A stretch of 64,000 nt of DNA from positions 95,475 to 159,474 of the forward strand of contig NZ_QAOX01000011.1 of NCBI RefSeq assembly GCF_003050935.1. The letters run 5' to 3'. Made by a program: the position numbers and the translations under genes. Numbering within the stretch: the first letter of the stretch is position 1; each line of letters opens with the position of its first letter. The notes beneath the pieces were generated by a model. The model did no database searches. It worked only from the letters and a program-made list of their open reading frames with translations, and was not told where the DNA came from. Shown in pieces: positions 1-8,409 of the stretch. Source of the stretch: Luteibacter sp. OK325. Lineage in GTDB: Bacteria > Pseudomonadota > Gammaproteobacteria > Xanthomonadales > Rhodanobacteraceae.

Positions 1-1
1 C

Positions 2-922
2 GAGCGCATGGGCGCAACCAGGACGAACATGATGCCGCTCGCCGTCGGCAAGCTCACCGCGATCAACGGTCAGCCGATCGACCGCATCGCGTTCGTCGAC
101 GACCAGGCCAGGGATGCCGCAGACCGCCAGCTGCGCCTGTCGTGGAGCGCTGACCTGCCACCGTCCAACAAGGTCGTCGCGGGCGCATGGCCGGGCGCTT
201 CACCCGCGCAGGCCGAGGTGTCGGTCGATACCTCGTGGCGCGATCGCTTCCACCTCAAGCTTGGCGACACCCTGCGCTTCGAGGTCGGCGAGGGCAGCGT
301 GGATGCGCGCCTGACCAGTGTGCGTCAGGTCGACTGGGGCTCGTTCCGGGTCAACTTCTTCCTGATGATCGACCCCGCCCACGCCACCGAGCTGCCGCAT
401 ACCTGGCTGACCAGCTTCTATCTTCCGCGCGGTCACGCCGACGACCTCGCGAAAGTCTCGCGTGACTTCGGCAACCTCAGCCTGATCGACGTCGATGCCC
501 TGCTCGATCGCGTCCGCGAAATCGTCGACCGGGTCGGCGGTGCCGTGCGCTGGGTGCTCGGCTTCAGCCTGCTCGCCGGTGCGCTGGTACTCGCCGCCGC
601 CCTCGCGGCCAGCGCCCAGGAGCGACGCAAGGAAGCCGCGCTCTTGCGTACACTCGGCGCCACGCGCGCGCAACTGCGCGCTGCTGCCGCCTGCGAGTTC
701 GCGCTGCTCGGGCTGGTCGCCGGCCTCACCGCGGCGCTCGGTGCGAGCGGCGCGGGCTTATGGCTGGGCAATGCGGTATTCCATATCGAGCACTTCGTCC
801 CGCCCGTGTGGCCGCTGGTCGGTGCCGCGGTACTGGCCGCGCTGGTCGTCATGGCGATCGGCCTGTTCGGCACACGACGGGTGTTGAGGACCTCACCCAT
901 GGCCCTGCTGCGCGAGGGCTGA
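2..922 (+). CDS. ABC transporter permease, YbbP/FtsX type (5' end outside window)
   Basis: The reading frame is already open at base 2, so the start lies upstream and only the C-terminal ~306 residues are seen. The visible part holds a periplasmic loop region followed by three hydrophobic helices in the last ~130 residues. The motif ALLRTLGATRAQLR sits just after the first helix, the coupling-helix region typical of FtsX-like permeases, and the protein ends TSPMALLREG, a tail common in YbbP-type permeases. This family works with a LolD-like ATPase; that gene would be upstream of the window. The gene converges on rimI with only 3 bp between the two stop codons. The substrate cannot be told from sequence. 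Confidence 0.85.
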   Translation, partial: ERMGATRTNMMPLAVGKLTAINGQPIDRIAFVDDQARDAADRQLRLSWSADLPPSNKVVAGAWPGASPAQAEVSVDTSWRDRFHLKLGDTLRFEVGEGSVDARLTSVRQVDWGSFRVNFFLMIDPAHATELPHTWLTSFYLPRGHADDLAKVSRDFGNLSLIDVDALLDRVREIVDRVGGAVRWVLGFSLLAGALVLAAALAASAQERRKEAALLRTLGATRAQLRAAAACEFALLGLVAGLTAALGASGAGLWLGNAVFHIEHFVPPVWPLVGAAVLAALVVMAIGLFGTRRVLRTSPMALLREG

Positions 923-925
923 GCC

Positions 926-1399
926 CTAGCTTGAAATGCGCATTTCCAGCGACATCACGATCGCCTCCTCGCGTCCACCCTTGGCCGGGTAGTACGCGGG
1001 GCGGCGACCGATTTCGGTGAAGCCGAGCGTCTCGTAAAGGGTCTTGGCCACCGGGTTCGATGGACGGACTTCGAGGAAGATGCGTTCGACGCCATACCAG
1101 CGGGCGAGATCGATCAGGCGGCGCATCATCCGACGGCCATAGCCCAGGCCGCGGTACGCATCCGCGATGCAGACATTGAGCACGTGCGCTTCGCCGGCAG
1201 CTACCGAGAGGATGCCGTAACCGGCGATGTCGCCCTCGTGCACCAGTACCCAGCAGTTGTGCCCGGCCTGCAGGCAATCACGGAAAATACCCGCGGTCCA
1301 GGGAAATTCGTAGGACGCGTGCTCGATCGCCACGACCGCGTCGAGGTCCTCGCGACGCATCGCGCGCACTTCAGTGGAGGGGCGGGCCACGGCGACCAT
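926..1399 (-). CDS. rimI: Ribosomal protein S18-alanine N-acetyltransferase RimI
   Basis: 157-residue GNAT-fold acetyltransferase. RimI acetylates the N-terminal alanine of ribosomal protein S18. The acetyl-CoA binding motif is visible as RGLGYGRRMM near residues 83-92, followed by RPSNPVAKTLYETLGF, the usual RimI signature where the chain contacts CoA and the peptide. A longer frame runs further upstream but covers the holD-like gene, so I chose the ATG at 1399, four bases after the holD-like stop. The pairing holD-rimI is the same as in Escherichia coli, which supports both calls. Length fits the family (about 150 residues). Confidence 0.9.
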   Translation of the reverse strand: MVAVARPSTEVRAMRREDLDAVVAIEHASYEFPWTAGIFRDCLQAGHNCWVLVHEGDIAGYGILSVAAGEAHVLNVCIADAYRGLGYGRRMMRRLIDLARWYGVERIFLEVRPSNPVAKTLYETLGFTEIGRRPAYYPAKGGREEAIVMSLEMRISS

Positions 1400-1403
1400 G
1401 GTG

Positions 1404-1868
1404 TCAGCCCGTGACGAAGGCGCGTCCAAGCGCGCGCAGGCCGTTCCACAAGCGGCGCTTCGCGGCCGGATCGGCGAGGATTGCCGAAGGCGGATCGACG
1501 AGGACGATCTGCGCGGCGCTGAGGGCCGCCGCCGACAGATCCCGGCCCAGCGCGTGGGCCTGTGCGTCGCCGAATACGAGATAGGCGACGGCCGCCGGAA
1601 CCTGGCCGAGGCCCTTTTCGCCGACTTCGAGGCGCGCGGCCCGACCGGTGACCGGGCCGAAAGCACGCAACGCCTTGCCGAGCAGATCCAGTTCACGCGC
1701 ACTGCTGCCAGCCGGGAGGATGACCACACAGCCCACATGCTCGCCCACTCCGGCCTCATTGGCGGGCGGGACGCCGTCCACCGGAGCCACATCGCCCACT
1801 CGCAGGCGCCACGGGGTGACACCCATGACCCGGAGCAGACGTTCGCGACGCTCGACGATGACTGGCAT
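1404..1868 (-). CDS. holD: DNA polymerase III psi subunit-like protein (HolD family)
   Basis: 154 residues. The N-terminus carries RRERLLRVMGVTPWRLR, which resembles the E. coli HolD segment where an arginine-rich start is followed by a 'GITxWxLR' motif. The rest contains a conserved-looking C-terminal segment ending KRRLWNGLRALGRAF. HolD (psi) links the clamp-loader complex to chi and SSB during replication. Recognition is by the short N-terminal motif and by position directly before rimI, the same order as in enterobacteria; overall similarity in this family is low, so the call is probable rather than certain. It sits 9 bp after pssA and probably shares its transcript. Confidence 0.68.
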   Translation of the reverse strand: MPVIVERRERLLRVMGVTPWRLRVGDVAPVDGVPPANEAGVGEHVGCVVILPAGSSARELDLLGKALRAFGPVTGRAARLEVGEKGLGQVPAAVAYLVFGDAQAHALGRDLSAAALSAAQIVLVDPPSAILADPAAKRRLWNGLRALGRAFVTG

Positions 1869-1877
1869 GGCCGTGGC

Positions 1878-2663
1878 TTACTCCGACGTCCTGGCGTGCC
1901 GGCGCACCCGACGGCGGTGCGTGGCGCGACCCCACAGCGTGTGGATGGGACCGGAAATGGTGTAGATGACGGCCACGGCGAACAGGACCCGGGCGGTATC
2001 GATCAGCAGAAGTACGACGACGAGTACCGCGGCGATCAGCCAGATAAAGGGTACGCGGTCGCCCTTGGGCCACGCCTTGAAGCTGTAGTAACGCACGTTG
2101 CTGACCATCAGCAGGCCGGCGATCACGGCCAGCGGCATGGCGAAAAAGGCTACCGAGGGACCGGGAATATCGAACTTTTCCATCGTCCAGACGAACGACA
2201 TGCACAGCCCGGCAGCAGCTGGACTGGCCAGGCCCTGGAAGTAGCGCTTGTCTGCCACGCCCACCTGGGTGTTGAAGCGGGCCAGGCGCAGCGCGGCGCA
2301 CACGGCATAGATAAAGGCGGCGGCCCAGCCGATCTTGCCCCATACCTGGCCATAGGCCGCCAGCGAGGACAGCGACCAGGTGTACATCACCAGCGACGGC
2401 GCCAGGCCAAAGCTGACCAGATCTGAGAGTGAGTCGTACTGGACGCCGAATTCGCTCTGCGTGTTGGTCATGCGCGCGACGCGACCGTCCATGCCGTCAA
2501 GGATCGCGGCGACGAAAACCGCCAGGGCCGCGGTCTGGTAGTGCCCACCGATCGCCGAGACGATCGCGTAGAACCCGGCGAACATCGCGCCGGTGGTGAA
2601 CAGGTTGGGGAGCAGGTAAATGCCGCGATGTCGCGGCCCCTGGGCCTGGATCGGATCGCTCAT
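1878..2663 (-). CDS. pssA: CDP-diacylglycerol--serine O-phosphatidyltransferase
   Basis: 261-residue integral membrane enzyme that makes phosphatidylserine from CDP-diacylglycerol and L-serine, the precursor of phosphatidylethanolamine. The CDP-alcohol phosphatidyltransferase signature is intact: DGMDGRVAR, then eight residues, then G-x3-D-x3-D (FGVQYDSLSD), around residues 56-81. Six or more hydrophobic helices are visible, starting with LLPNLFTTGAMFAGFYA near residue 17. It is of the short PssA type (about 250 residues), not the phospholipase-D-like E. coli type. A basic tail (HRRRVRRHARTSE) probably faces the cytoplasm. It heads the leftward pssA-holD-rimI group. Confidence 0.93.
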   Translation of the reverse strand: MSDPIQAQGPRHRGIYLLPNLFTTGAMFAGFYAIVSAIGGHYQTAALAVFVAAILDGMDGRVARMTNTQSEFGVQYDSLSDLVSFGLAPSLVMYTWSLSSLAAYGQVWGKIGWAAAFIYAVCAALRLARFNTQVGVADKRYFQGLASPAAAGLCMSFVWTMEKFDIPGPSVAFFAMPLAVIAGLLMVSNVRYYSFKAWPKGDRVPFIWLIAAVLVVVLLLIDTARVLFAVAVIYTISGPIHTLWGRATHRRRVRRHARTSE

Positions 2664-2818
2664 GGGCCAATGCCGTGACGTGGGATGACAGTGTAGCCCA
2701 GGCGCCGTGACGCGTCAGTCGGGCGCTGGCCCGGCTACCGCCGCACGAAACGAGACACCATCGCTTGCGTGCTTACCGATCCGGTGATAGTTGTTTGAGC
2801 CACTATTCACCCTGCCGG

Positions 2819-3250
2819 ATGGCCCGCATGCGCCGTTACTTCGTCCTCGCCCTTCTGGTGGCGGTTTGTCCTCTGGCGTTCGGCCAGGCCTATAAGTGGA
2901 AGGACGCCCAGGGCGTCACGCACTACTCCGATTCGCCGCCGCCGGCCGGCACCAAGGTCGAGAAGATCAAGACCAGCGGTGTCGTGATTCCGCCCGCGGG
3001 TAACCCCGCACCCGTCCCGGCCCCGGCTGCGACAGCCGGGGCGAAGCCCGCCACGCCGGGCGCCGTCGCCGATACCCAGGCCAACCGCGCCAAGCTGTGC
3101 AGCCAGCTGCAGAAGAACGCGGACACGCTGGACAAGGAAAAGAACGTGTCCGTGGATGACGGCAAGGGCGGCACCCGCCCCCTGGATGACGCGGGTCGCA
3201 AGCGCGAGGTCGAAACCACCCAGGCGCAGATGACTATTTACTGCAAGTAG
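2819..3250 (+). CDS. DUF4124 domain-containing exported protein
   Basis: About 143 residues. A signal peptide (basic MARMRRY then a hydrophobic stretch [13 protein letters not shown]) is followed at once by the DUF4124 core [20 protein letters not shown], which is widespread in proteobacterial envelope proteins of unknown role. A proline/alanine-rich linker follows, then a charged C-terminal part with two cysteines. I chose the ATG at 2819 over an earlier in-frame start because it begins right at the signal peptide; the ATG at 2828 is equally possible. It is divergent from pssA and lies 40 bp upstream of proS. Confidence 0.8.
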   Translation: MARMRRYFVLALLVAVCPLAFGQAYKWKDAQGVTHYSDSPPPAGTKVEKIKTSGVVIPPAGNPAPVPAPAATAGAKPATPGAVADTQANRAKLCSQLQKNADTLDKEKNVSVDDGKGGTRPLDDAGRKREVETTQAQMTIYCK

Positions 3251-3290
3251 CCAGCCTATAATCCACGTTTTCACCCGAAAGACATCCTGC

Positions 3291-4997
3291 ATGCGCCTCA
3301 GCCAGTTCCATCTCGCCACCGTCAAGGAAATCCCCGCCGACGCGGAAGTCGCCAGCCACAAGCTGATGCTGCGCGCGGGCATGATCCGCAAGCTCGCCTC
3401 CGGCCTCTACACCTGGTCGCCGCTGGGCCTGCGCGTGCTGCGCAAGGTCGAGCACGTGGTTCGCGAAGAGATGGTCCGCGCCGGGGCGATCGAGGTCCTG
3501 ATGCCGTCCGTGCAGCCGCGGGAGCTTTGGGAAGAAACCGGCCGCTGGGAAAAGTTCGGCGGCCAGCTCCTCAAGATCAAGGATCGCAAGGAGCAGGAGT
3601 TCTGCTACGGCCCGACACACGAGGAAGTCATCACCGACTTCGCGCGCAACGAGTTGAAGAGCTACAAGCAGCTGCCGCTCAACTTCTTCCAGATCCAGAC
3701 CAAGTTCCGCGACGAGATCCGCCCGCGATTCGGCGTCATGCGCGCGCGCGAGTTCCTCATGAAGGACGCCTACTCCTTCCACCTCACGGCGGAATCGCTC
3801 GGCGAAACCTACCAGGTGATGTACGACGCCTACTCGCGCATCTTCACCCGTCTCGGGCTGGAGTTCCGCGCCGTCGACGCCGATACCGGCGCTATCGGCG
3901 GCAGCGCCAGCCATGAGTTCCAGGTGCTTGCCGACTCCGGCGAAGACGCCATCGCGTTCTCGGATGCCTCCTCGTACGCGGCCAACATCGAAAAGGCCGA
4001 AGCCATTGCGCCGACCGGCGAACGCCCGGCTCCCTCAGCCGAACTGACTCGTGTCGACACGCCGAAGCAGCGCACGATCGACGAGGTCACCGCGTTCCTC
4101 GCCGTGCCGGCTAGCCGGCTGGTCAAGACCATCCTGGTGCGCGGTCGCGAGGGCCTCGTGGCGCTGTGCGTTCGCGGTGACCACGAGATAAACGAGGTGA
4201 AGGCAGCCCACCTGGCCGAACTGCCCGACGATTCCGAGCTGGCCAGCGAGGAGGAAATCCTCGCCGCCACCGGCGCCCGCCCGGGCTCCATCGGCCCCGT
4301 CGGCCTGCCCGAGTCGATCCCGGTCATCGTCGACCGCAGTGCGGCCCTGCTCGCCGACTTCGTCTGCGGCGGCAACCAGGACGGCACCCACTACACCGGC
4401 GCCAACTGGCAGCGTGACGCACGCATCAATCGTGTCGCCGACATCCGCAAGGTCGTCGACGGCGACCTCTCGCCGGACGGCAAGGGCCATATCCGTCTTG
4501 CACGCGGCATCGAGGTCGGCCACATCTTCCAGCTTGGCCAGAAATATGCCGAAGCCATGGGTGCCAGCGTGCTCGACAGCAACGGCAAGAAGGCCACCAT
4601 GTTCATGGGCTGCTACGGCGTCGGCGTGAGCCGCATCGTCGCGGCCGCCATCGAGCAGCGCAACGACGAGGCCGGCATGATCTGGACGGATGCGATGGCG
4701 CCGTGGCGCGTCGCCGTGTGCGTCATCAACCCGAAGAACACCGACCCCGTCGTCGCCGAAGCCGGCGAGTCCCTTTACCAAGAACTTTCGCAGGCCGGCG
4801 TCGACACCGTGCTCGACGATCGCGGCCTGCGGCCGGGCTCGATGTTCGCCGACATCGAACTCATCGGCATCCCACACCGTGTCGTCGTAAGCGCACGCGG
4901 ACTGGAAGCGGGTACGTTCGAATACCGCGCCCGCACCGACACCGAAAGCCGCAATGTGTCACGCCAGGAACTATTGGCCCTGCTTGGCGCCTTATAA
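3291..4997 (+). CDS. proS: Prolyl-tRNA synthetase (bacterial ProS type with editing domain)
   Basis: 568 residues, the usual length of the bacterial-type enzyme. Class II motifs are all present: motif 1 around [20 protein letters not shown] (residues ~26-45), motif 2 with [20 protein letters not shown] (~139-158), and motif 3 [17 protein letters not shown] (~440-456). Between motifs 2 and 3 lies the inserted INS/YbaK-like editing domain (~220-390), which removes alanine mischarged onto tRNA-Pro. An anticodon-binding domain closes the chain. A clear terminator hairpin follows about 70 bp after the stop. Confidence 0.97.
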   Translation: MRLSQFHLATVKEIPADAEVASHKLMLRAGMIRKLASGLYTWSPLGLRVLRKVEHVVREEMVRAGAIEVLMPSVQPRELWEETGRWEKFGGQLLKIKDRKEQEFCYGPTHEEVITDFARNELKSYKQLPLNFFQIQTKFRDEIRPRFGVMRAREFLMKDAYSFHLTAESLGETYQVMYDAYSRIFTRLGLEFRAVDADTGAIGGSASHEFQVLADSGEDAIAFSDASSYAANIEKAEAIAPTGERPAPSAELTRVDTPKQRTIDEVTAFLAVPASRLVKTILVRGREGLVALCVRGDHEINEVKAAHLAELPDDSELASEEEILAATGARPGSIGPVGLPESIPVIVDRSAALLADFVCGGNQDGTHYTGANWQRDARINRVADIRKVVDGDLSPDGKGHIRLARGIEVGHIFQLGQKYAEAMGASVLDSNGKKATMFMGCYGVGVSRIVAAAIEQRNDEAGMIWTDAMAPWRVAVCVINPKNTDPVVAEAGESLYQELSQAGVDTVLDDRGLRPGSMFADIELIGIPHRVVVSARGLEAGTFEYRARTDTESRNVSRQELLALLGAL

Positions 4998-5063
4998 TCG
5001 GTCCATTAATGGTGAGGTTATCCACCGCTAATCGATGTAGGTAAATATCGGGTAATTCACGCC

Positions 5064-5091
5064 AATGCCGGATGGAAACATCCGGCATTTT
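5064..5091 (+). terminator. Rho-independent terminator after proS
   Basis: Perfect 11-bp stem (AATGCCGGATG / CATCCGGCATT) around a GAAA tetraloop, followed by T-rich sequence (TTTTGCTTTTT). It lies between proS and the H-NS-like gene and would end the proS transcript. Confidence 0.85.
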
Positions 5092-5155
5092 GCTTTTTGT
5101 CGCATAACCAGCTAAAAATCCCGGCGCACACGTTAATCCTCCACGGGAGACCCCA

Positions 5156-5479
5156 ATGGCTGTCGATATCAAGAACCTCAATCACAACCAGCTCAATGAG
5201 CTGATTTCCAAGGCACAGGTCCGCCAGACCGAACTGCGCAAGGAGAAGGTGGCCAAGCTGCGCGAGAAGATCAACGCGCTGATCAAGGCCGAGGGGTTCA
5301 CCTTCGACGACTTATTCGGCGCACGCGCCCCGAAGTCCAAGCGCGCCGGTACCACGGTCGCAGCGAAATATCGCAATCCCGACAACGCCGAACAGACCTG
5401 GTCCGGCCGCGGCAAGCGCCCACGCTGGTTCAATGAGGCGCTGAAGGGCGGCAAGAAAGAAACCGACCTGCTGGTCTGA
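5156..5479 (+). CDS. H-NS family nucleoid-associated protein
   Basis: 107 residues. The N-terminal half is a charged helical oligomerisation region (LISKAQVRQTELRKEKVAKL). The C-terminal half has the H-NS-type DNA-binding core: KYRNPDNAEQTWSGRGKRPRW, residues ~73-93, where the W-S-G-R-G-x-R-P-x-W pattern marks the AT-hook-like loop that reads the minor groove. Small H-NS-like proteins of this type are usual in Xanthomonadales and Burkholderiales, and silence AT-rich foreign DNA. The start is supported by GGGAG six bases before the ATG. It stands alone between the proS terminator and a hairpin repeat cluster. Confidence 0.9.
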   Translation: MAVDIKNLNHNQLNELISKAQVRQTELRKEKVAKLREKINALIKAEGFTFDDLFGARAPKSKRAGTTVAAKYRNPDNAEQTWSGRGKRPRWFNEALKGGKKETDLLV

Positions 5480-5500
5480 TCGCCTGTCATTAGAATTTTC

Positions 5501-5613
5501 TGTAGGAGCCGATTCATCGGCGATCGGGCGCGTGGCTTCACCGCTCCGTTGGCTTTTCGCCGATGAATCGGCTCCTACATGTATCTAATTCGCCGATGAA
5601 TCGGCTCCTACAC
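5501..5613. repeat. REP-like hairpin repeats, three copies (one direct, two inverted)
   Basis: Copy 1 reads TGTAGGAGCCGATTCATCGG on the + strand at 5501. Two inverted copies end at 5580 and 5612. The stem is GCCGA/TCGGC instead of the GCCGC/GCGGC seen elsewhere in the window, so both arms changed together. The stretch before copy 2 (CCGCTCCGTTGGCTTTTCGC, from 5541) recurs near 37249 in front of another copy, so the mobile unit is larger than the hairpin alone. It fills the space between the H-NS-like gene and the end of the ThrE-family gene. Confidence 0.85.
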
Positions 5614-6897
5614 TCAAAGCGAGCGGCGTGGCGCCACGATCAGGTCGCCGAACAGCAGGCCGGCGACGAGCGACACCAGCAGGGTCACGCCGAGCAGACC
5701 GGTGTCCATGCTCAACGAAGCATCGCGATCCAGCAGGTAAGACACACTTCGAAAGCTGACCGATCCCGGCACCAGGAGAATGATGCCCGGCTCACGCACC
5801 ACCGCCCCGGGCCGCTGCGCGTAACGGGCATAGACGTTGCTGAGCGAGCCGAGCAACAATCCACCGACGAACACGCCGAACGGCGCTCCCGGCAGCGAGC
5901 CGGAAATACTGCCGCCCCATCGCGTGGCGAGGTAACCCAGGATCACCGAACCCATCACGACCAGCCAGTCGCGCTTTGCGGCGCGGAACAGAATGGCGAA
6001 GGAAAAGGCGCCCAGGAGCAGCGACGGCCAGTCCGCCCAACCTGGCAAAGGTGGCAAAGCGTAACTGCGCGGAATGATGCCCACGGCTTCGCAGAGCTGG
6101 CTGGCTGCCACGGTGCCGAAGGTGAGCTTGAGCAGGGTGGCCACCGCGCCGCCCATGCGGGCCACGCCGGCTACCAGATGCTGGCTGGATATCTCGCGCA
6201 CGGCGGTCGTCAGGGCCATGCCCGGCAACAGGACGATCAGGCTGCCAAGGATCACCGACTTCAAGGCAAGTGGTACGACATACGCGCTGACGACCGTGGC
6301 GATGATCGTCGCCACCATGGCGCTGATCGCTTCGCTGGCGGCGGCCAGGCGCGGACGACTGCCCGACGCGACCGTGATCAACCCGATCAGCACACCGATG
6401 ACACCGGCGGTGATCAGGTCGGGCCAGGAACTATGCAACAACAACGCGACGACGCTGGCGGCGCACAGGCCATAGCTGGCGATCACGCCGAGCTGGGCCA
6501 GGAAGGTTTCGGGCGCGCCCAGCTTACGCAGCAGGTGAAAGCCTTCGCGCAACTCCATCTGCCCGTCGATCACCGAATCCGCGATGCGATCGGCTTCGCT
6601 CAGGCGCGCCAGGTTCACATCACCCGGTGGCAGGCGCATGACCTGGGTCACCTGGGCCACCCCGTCCTCGCCCTGCCCCAGATCGGCGAAGGACACGATG
6701 ATGGCCGTGGGGCTCGACCACACTTCGGCGGAGAGACCCAGGCGTTGGGCCGAACGCGCGATGGCCGTTTCCAGGCGAGGCGCGGTGGTACCGTACTGAT
6801 GCAGACGACGGGCGAGTTCGGTCAGGAAAGCGATGCGGGTGTTGATCGCCGTGGTGGCGAAACTCACCGGTACGCTCAGCGGCACGGCCTCAGGCAA
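5614..6897 (-). CDS. Threonine/serine exporter ThrE family protein
   Basis: 427-residue membrane protein. The N-terminal ~110 residues are soluble and match the start of the ThrE family (FLTELARRLHQYGTTAPRLE, then a segment that ends in a region with a GDVNLARLSEADRIAD-type motif). This is followed by about ten hydrophobic helices to the end. Single-chain ThrE combines the ThrE and ThrE_2 (DUF1212/DUF3815) halves, and the length here fits that. Family members in Corynebacterium export threonine and serine; the substrate here is an inference. Its start overlaps the NfeD stop by 8 bp, so the two are almost certainly co-translated. Confidence 0.85.
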   Translation of the reverse strand: MPEAVPLSVPVSFATTAINTRIAFLTELARRLHQYGTTAPRLETAIARSAQRLGLSAEVWSSPTAIIVSFADLGQGEDGVAQVTQVMRLPPGDVNLARLSEADRIADSVIDGQMELREGFHLLRKLGAPETFLAQLGVIASYGLCAASVVALLLHSSWPDLITAGVIGVLIGLITVASGSRPRLAAASEAISAMVATIIATVVSAYVVPLALKSVILGSLIVLLPGMALTTAVREISSQHLVAGVARMGGAVATLLKLTFGTVAASQLCEAVGIIPRSYALPPLPGWADWPSLLLGAFSFAILFRAAKRDWLVVMGSVILGYLATRWGGSISGSLPGAPFGVFVGGLLLGSLSNVYARYAQRPGAVVREPGIILLVPGSVSFRSVSYLLDRDASLSMDTGLLGVTLLVSLVAGLLFGDLIVAPRRSL

Positions 6898-7345
6898 CGT
6901 CCACCGCCTTCACGCGTAGGGTGGTGCCGTCGATACCGACGACCTCGATCGTTGCGCCCAGGGGCAGGTCGGGGCCGACGACCAGCCACATGCCGTCGCC
7001 CACGCGCGCCTTGCCACGACCGTTGACGATAGGCTCACAGAGAGAGAAACGCTGCCCGATGAGTTGATCGCCACGACGATTCAGGCGCTCGTTGCCAACC
7101 GGCACGATGCGATCGAGACGCGGACGCACGAACTTCCAGTAAGCGAAGCACGAGACGAACGCGAGCACCCCGAATACGATGGCCTGGGTAATCGCGCCCA
7201 TGTCGGGAAAGACGAACACGAGGCCGCCCATCACGGCGGCGGCGATGCCGATCCACAGCATGAAGTAACCGGGCAGCATGACTTCACCGCCGATCAGCAC
7301 CAACGCGGCGACCCACCAGAAGTAGTGAAGGGCAAGTTCGGTCAT
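6890..7345 (-). CDS. NfeD-family membrane protein
   Basis: 151 residues. Three to four hydrophobic helices (LHYFWWVAALVLIGGEVMLP onward) are followed by a soluble C-terminal OB-fold domain (residues ~90-150, e.g. RRGDQLIGQRFSL, VGDGMWLVVGPDLPLG), the standard short NfeD layout (E. coli YbbK type). I chose the ATG at 7345, 4 bp after the SPFH gene stop, because the helices start right behind it; a longer frame would run into the SPFH gene. NfeD proteins partner SPFH/stomatin proteins, which is exactly the neighbour here. Confidence 0.9.
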   Translation of the reverse strand: MTELALHYFWWVAALVLIGGEVMLPGYFMLWIGIAAAVMGGLVFVFPDMGAITQAIVFGVLAFVSCFAYWKFVRPRLDRIVPVGNERLNRRGDQLIGQRFSLCEPIVNGRGKARVGDGMWLVVGPDLPLGATIEVVGIDGTTLRVKAVDVA

Positions 7346-7349
7346 GGCA

Positions 7350-8315
7350 TCAACGCGGCGGTAGTGGCGCGCGGGGGCCGCCGGCGACGGGCTCGGCAGG
7401 AACACGCTGGGCGGCGAGGGAATCCTTGGCCAGCTCGGCAATACCGGCGAGCGACCCGAGGATTCCGGCCGATTCCATCGGCAGCAGGAGCATCTTCTGG
7501 TTCGGCGACTTCGCCATTTCCTTCAGCGCCTCGACGTAGTTGTTGGCGACGAAGTAATTCAGCGCATTGACGCTACCACCGGCGATCGCATTGGAGACCA
7601 TCGTGGTCGCCTTGGCTTCGGCTTCGGCCAGACGCTCGCGCGCCTCGGCTTCGCGGAATGCGGCTTCCTTCTTGCCTTCAGCGGAAAGGATGGCCGACTG
7701 CTTTTCACCTTCGGCCTTGAGAATGGCGGCCTGGCGATAACCTTCGGCGTCCAGGATATTCGCGCGCTTCTCGCGCTCGGCCTTCATCTGCCGGGCCATG
7801 GCGTCAACGAGGTCGCGCGGCGGCGAGATGTCCTTGATCTCGATGCGGGTGACCTTCACCCCCCAGGGATGGGTCGCTTCGTCGATCACGCCGAGCAGCT
7901 TGGCGTTAATCGCATCGCGCTGGCTGAGGCTCTCGTCGAGATCCATCGAGCCGAGCACCGTGCGGATGTTGGTCATGATCAGCGCCAGCGCCGCGCCTTC
8001 GAGGTTGGCGACCTCATAAGCGGCCTTGGCGGCATCGAGGATCTGGTAGAAGACGACGCCGTCGACGCGCACGACGGCGTTGTCCTTGGTGATGACGTCC
8101 TGCGAGGGGACTTCGAGCACCTGTTCCATCATGTTCATCTTGCGACCGATCGCATAGACGAACGGAATGAGGAAATGCAGGCCCGGTGACAGGGTGCCGG
8201 TGTACTTACCGAACAGCTCCACGGTCCACTCGTAACCCTGGGGCACGATGCGGATCAGCTTGGCCAGCACGATAACGACGACCACGACGACAACCAACGC
8301 TACGACGCTTCCCAT
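7350..8315 (-). CDS. qmcA: SPFH/stomatin-family membrane protein (QmcA-like)
   Basis: 321 residues. One N-terminal membrane helix rich in valine (residues ~3-19) is followed by the SPFH/Band-7 domain ([20 protein letters not shown]; later [20 protein letters not shown]), then a long alanine/glutamate-rich helix with repeated AEG(E/K)K units ([19 protein letters not shown]), the coiled coil that drives oligomer formation. QmcA-type proteins form large inner-membrane rings linked to protease and membrane quality control. First gene of the SPFH-NfeD-ThrE operon, reading left. Confidence 0.92.
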   Translation of the reverse strand: MGSVVALVVVVVVVIVLAKLIRIVPQGYEWTVELFGKYTGTLSPGLHFLIPFVYAIGRKMNMMEQVLEVPSQDVITKDNAVVRVDGVVFYQILDAAKAAYEVANLEGAALALIMTNIRTVLGSMDLDESLSQRDAINAKLLGVIDEATHPWGVKVTRIEIKDISPPRDLVDAMARQMKAEREKRANILDAEGYRQAAILKAEGEKQSAILSAEGKKEAAFREAEARERLAEAEAKATTMVSNAIAGGSVNALNYFVANNYVEALKEMAKSPNQKMLLLPMESAGILGSLAGIAELAKDSLAAQRVPAEPVAGGPRAPLPPR

Positions 8316-8409
8316 TGCCCTTGCACTCCCTCATCCGGTGTATGCCCGGAGTATAGGCGAAGCGGGCCAGGGTGTTCTCACCGCCGTGCGCTGGTCCCCG
8401 CCGACAGCG

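Noticed and set aside
5614..7026. Long + strand frame of 487 codons across the ThrE-family gene
   Set aside because: Its product is Gln/His/Arg-rich with no domain, while the minus strand gives a clear ten-helix ThrE protein; it is a GC-rich mirror frame.
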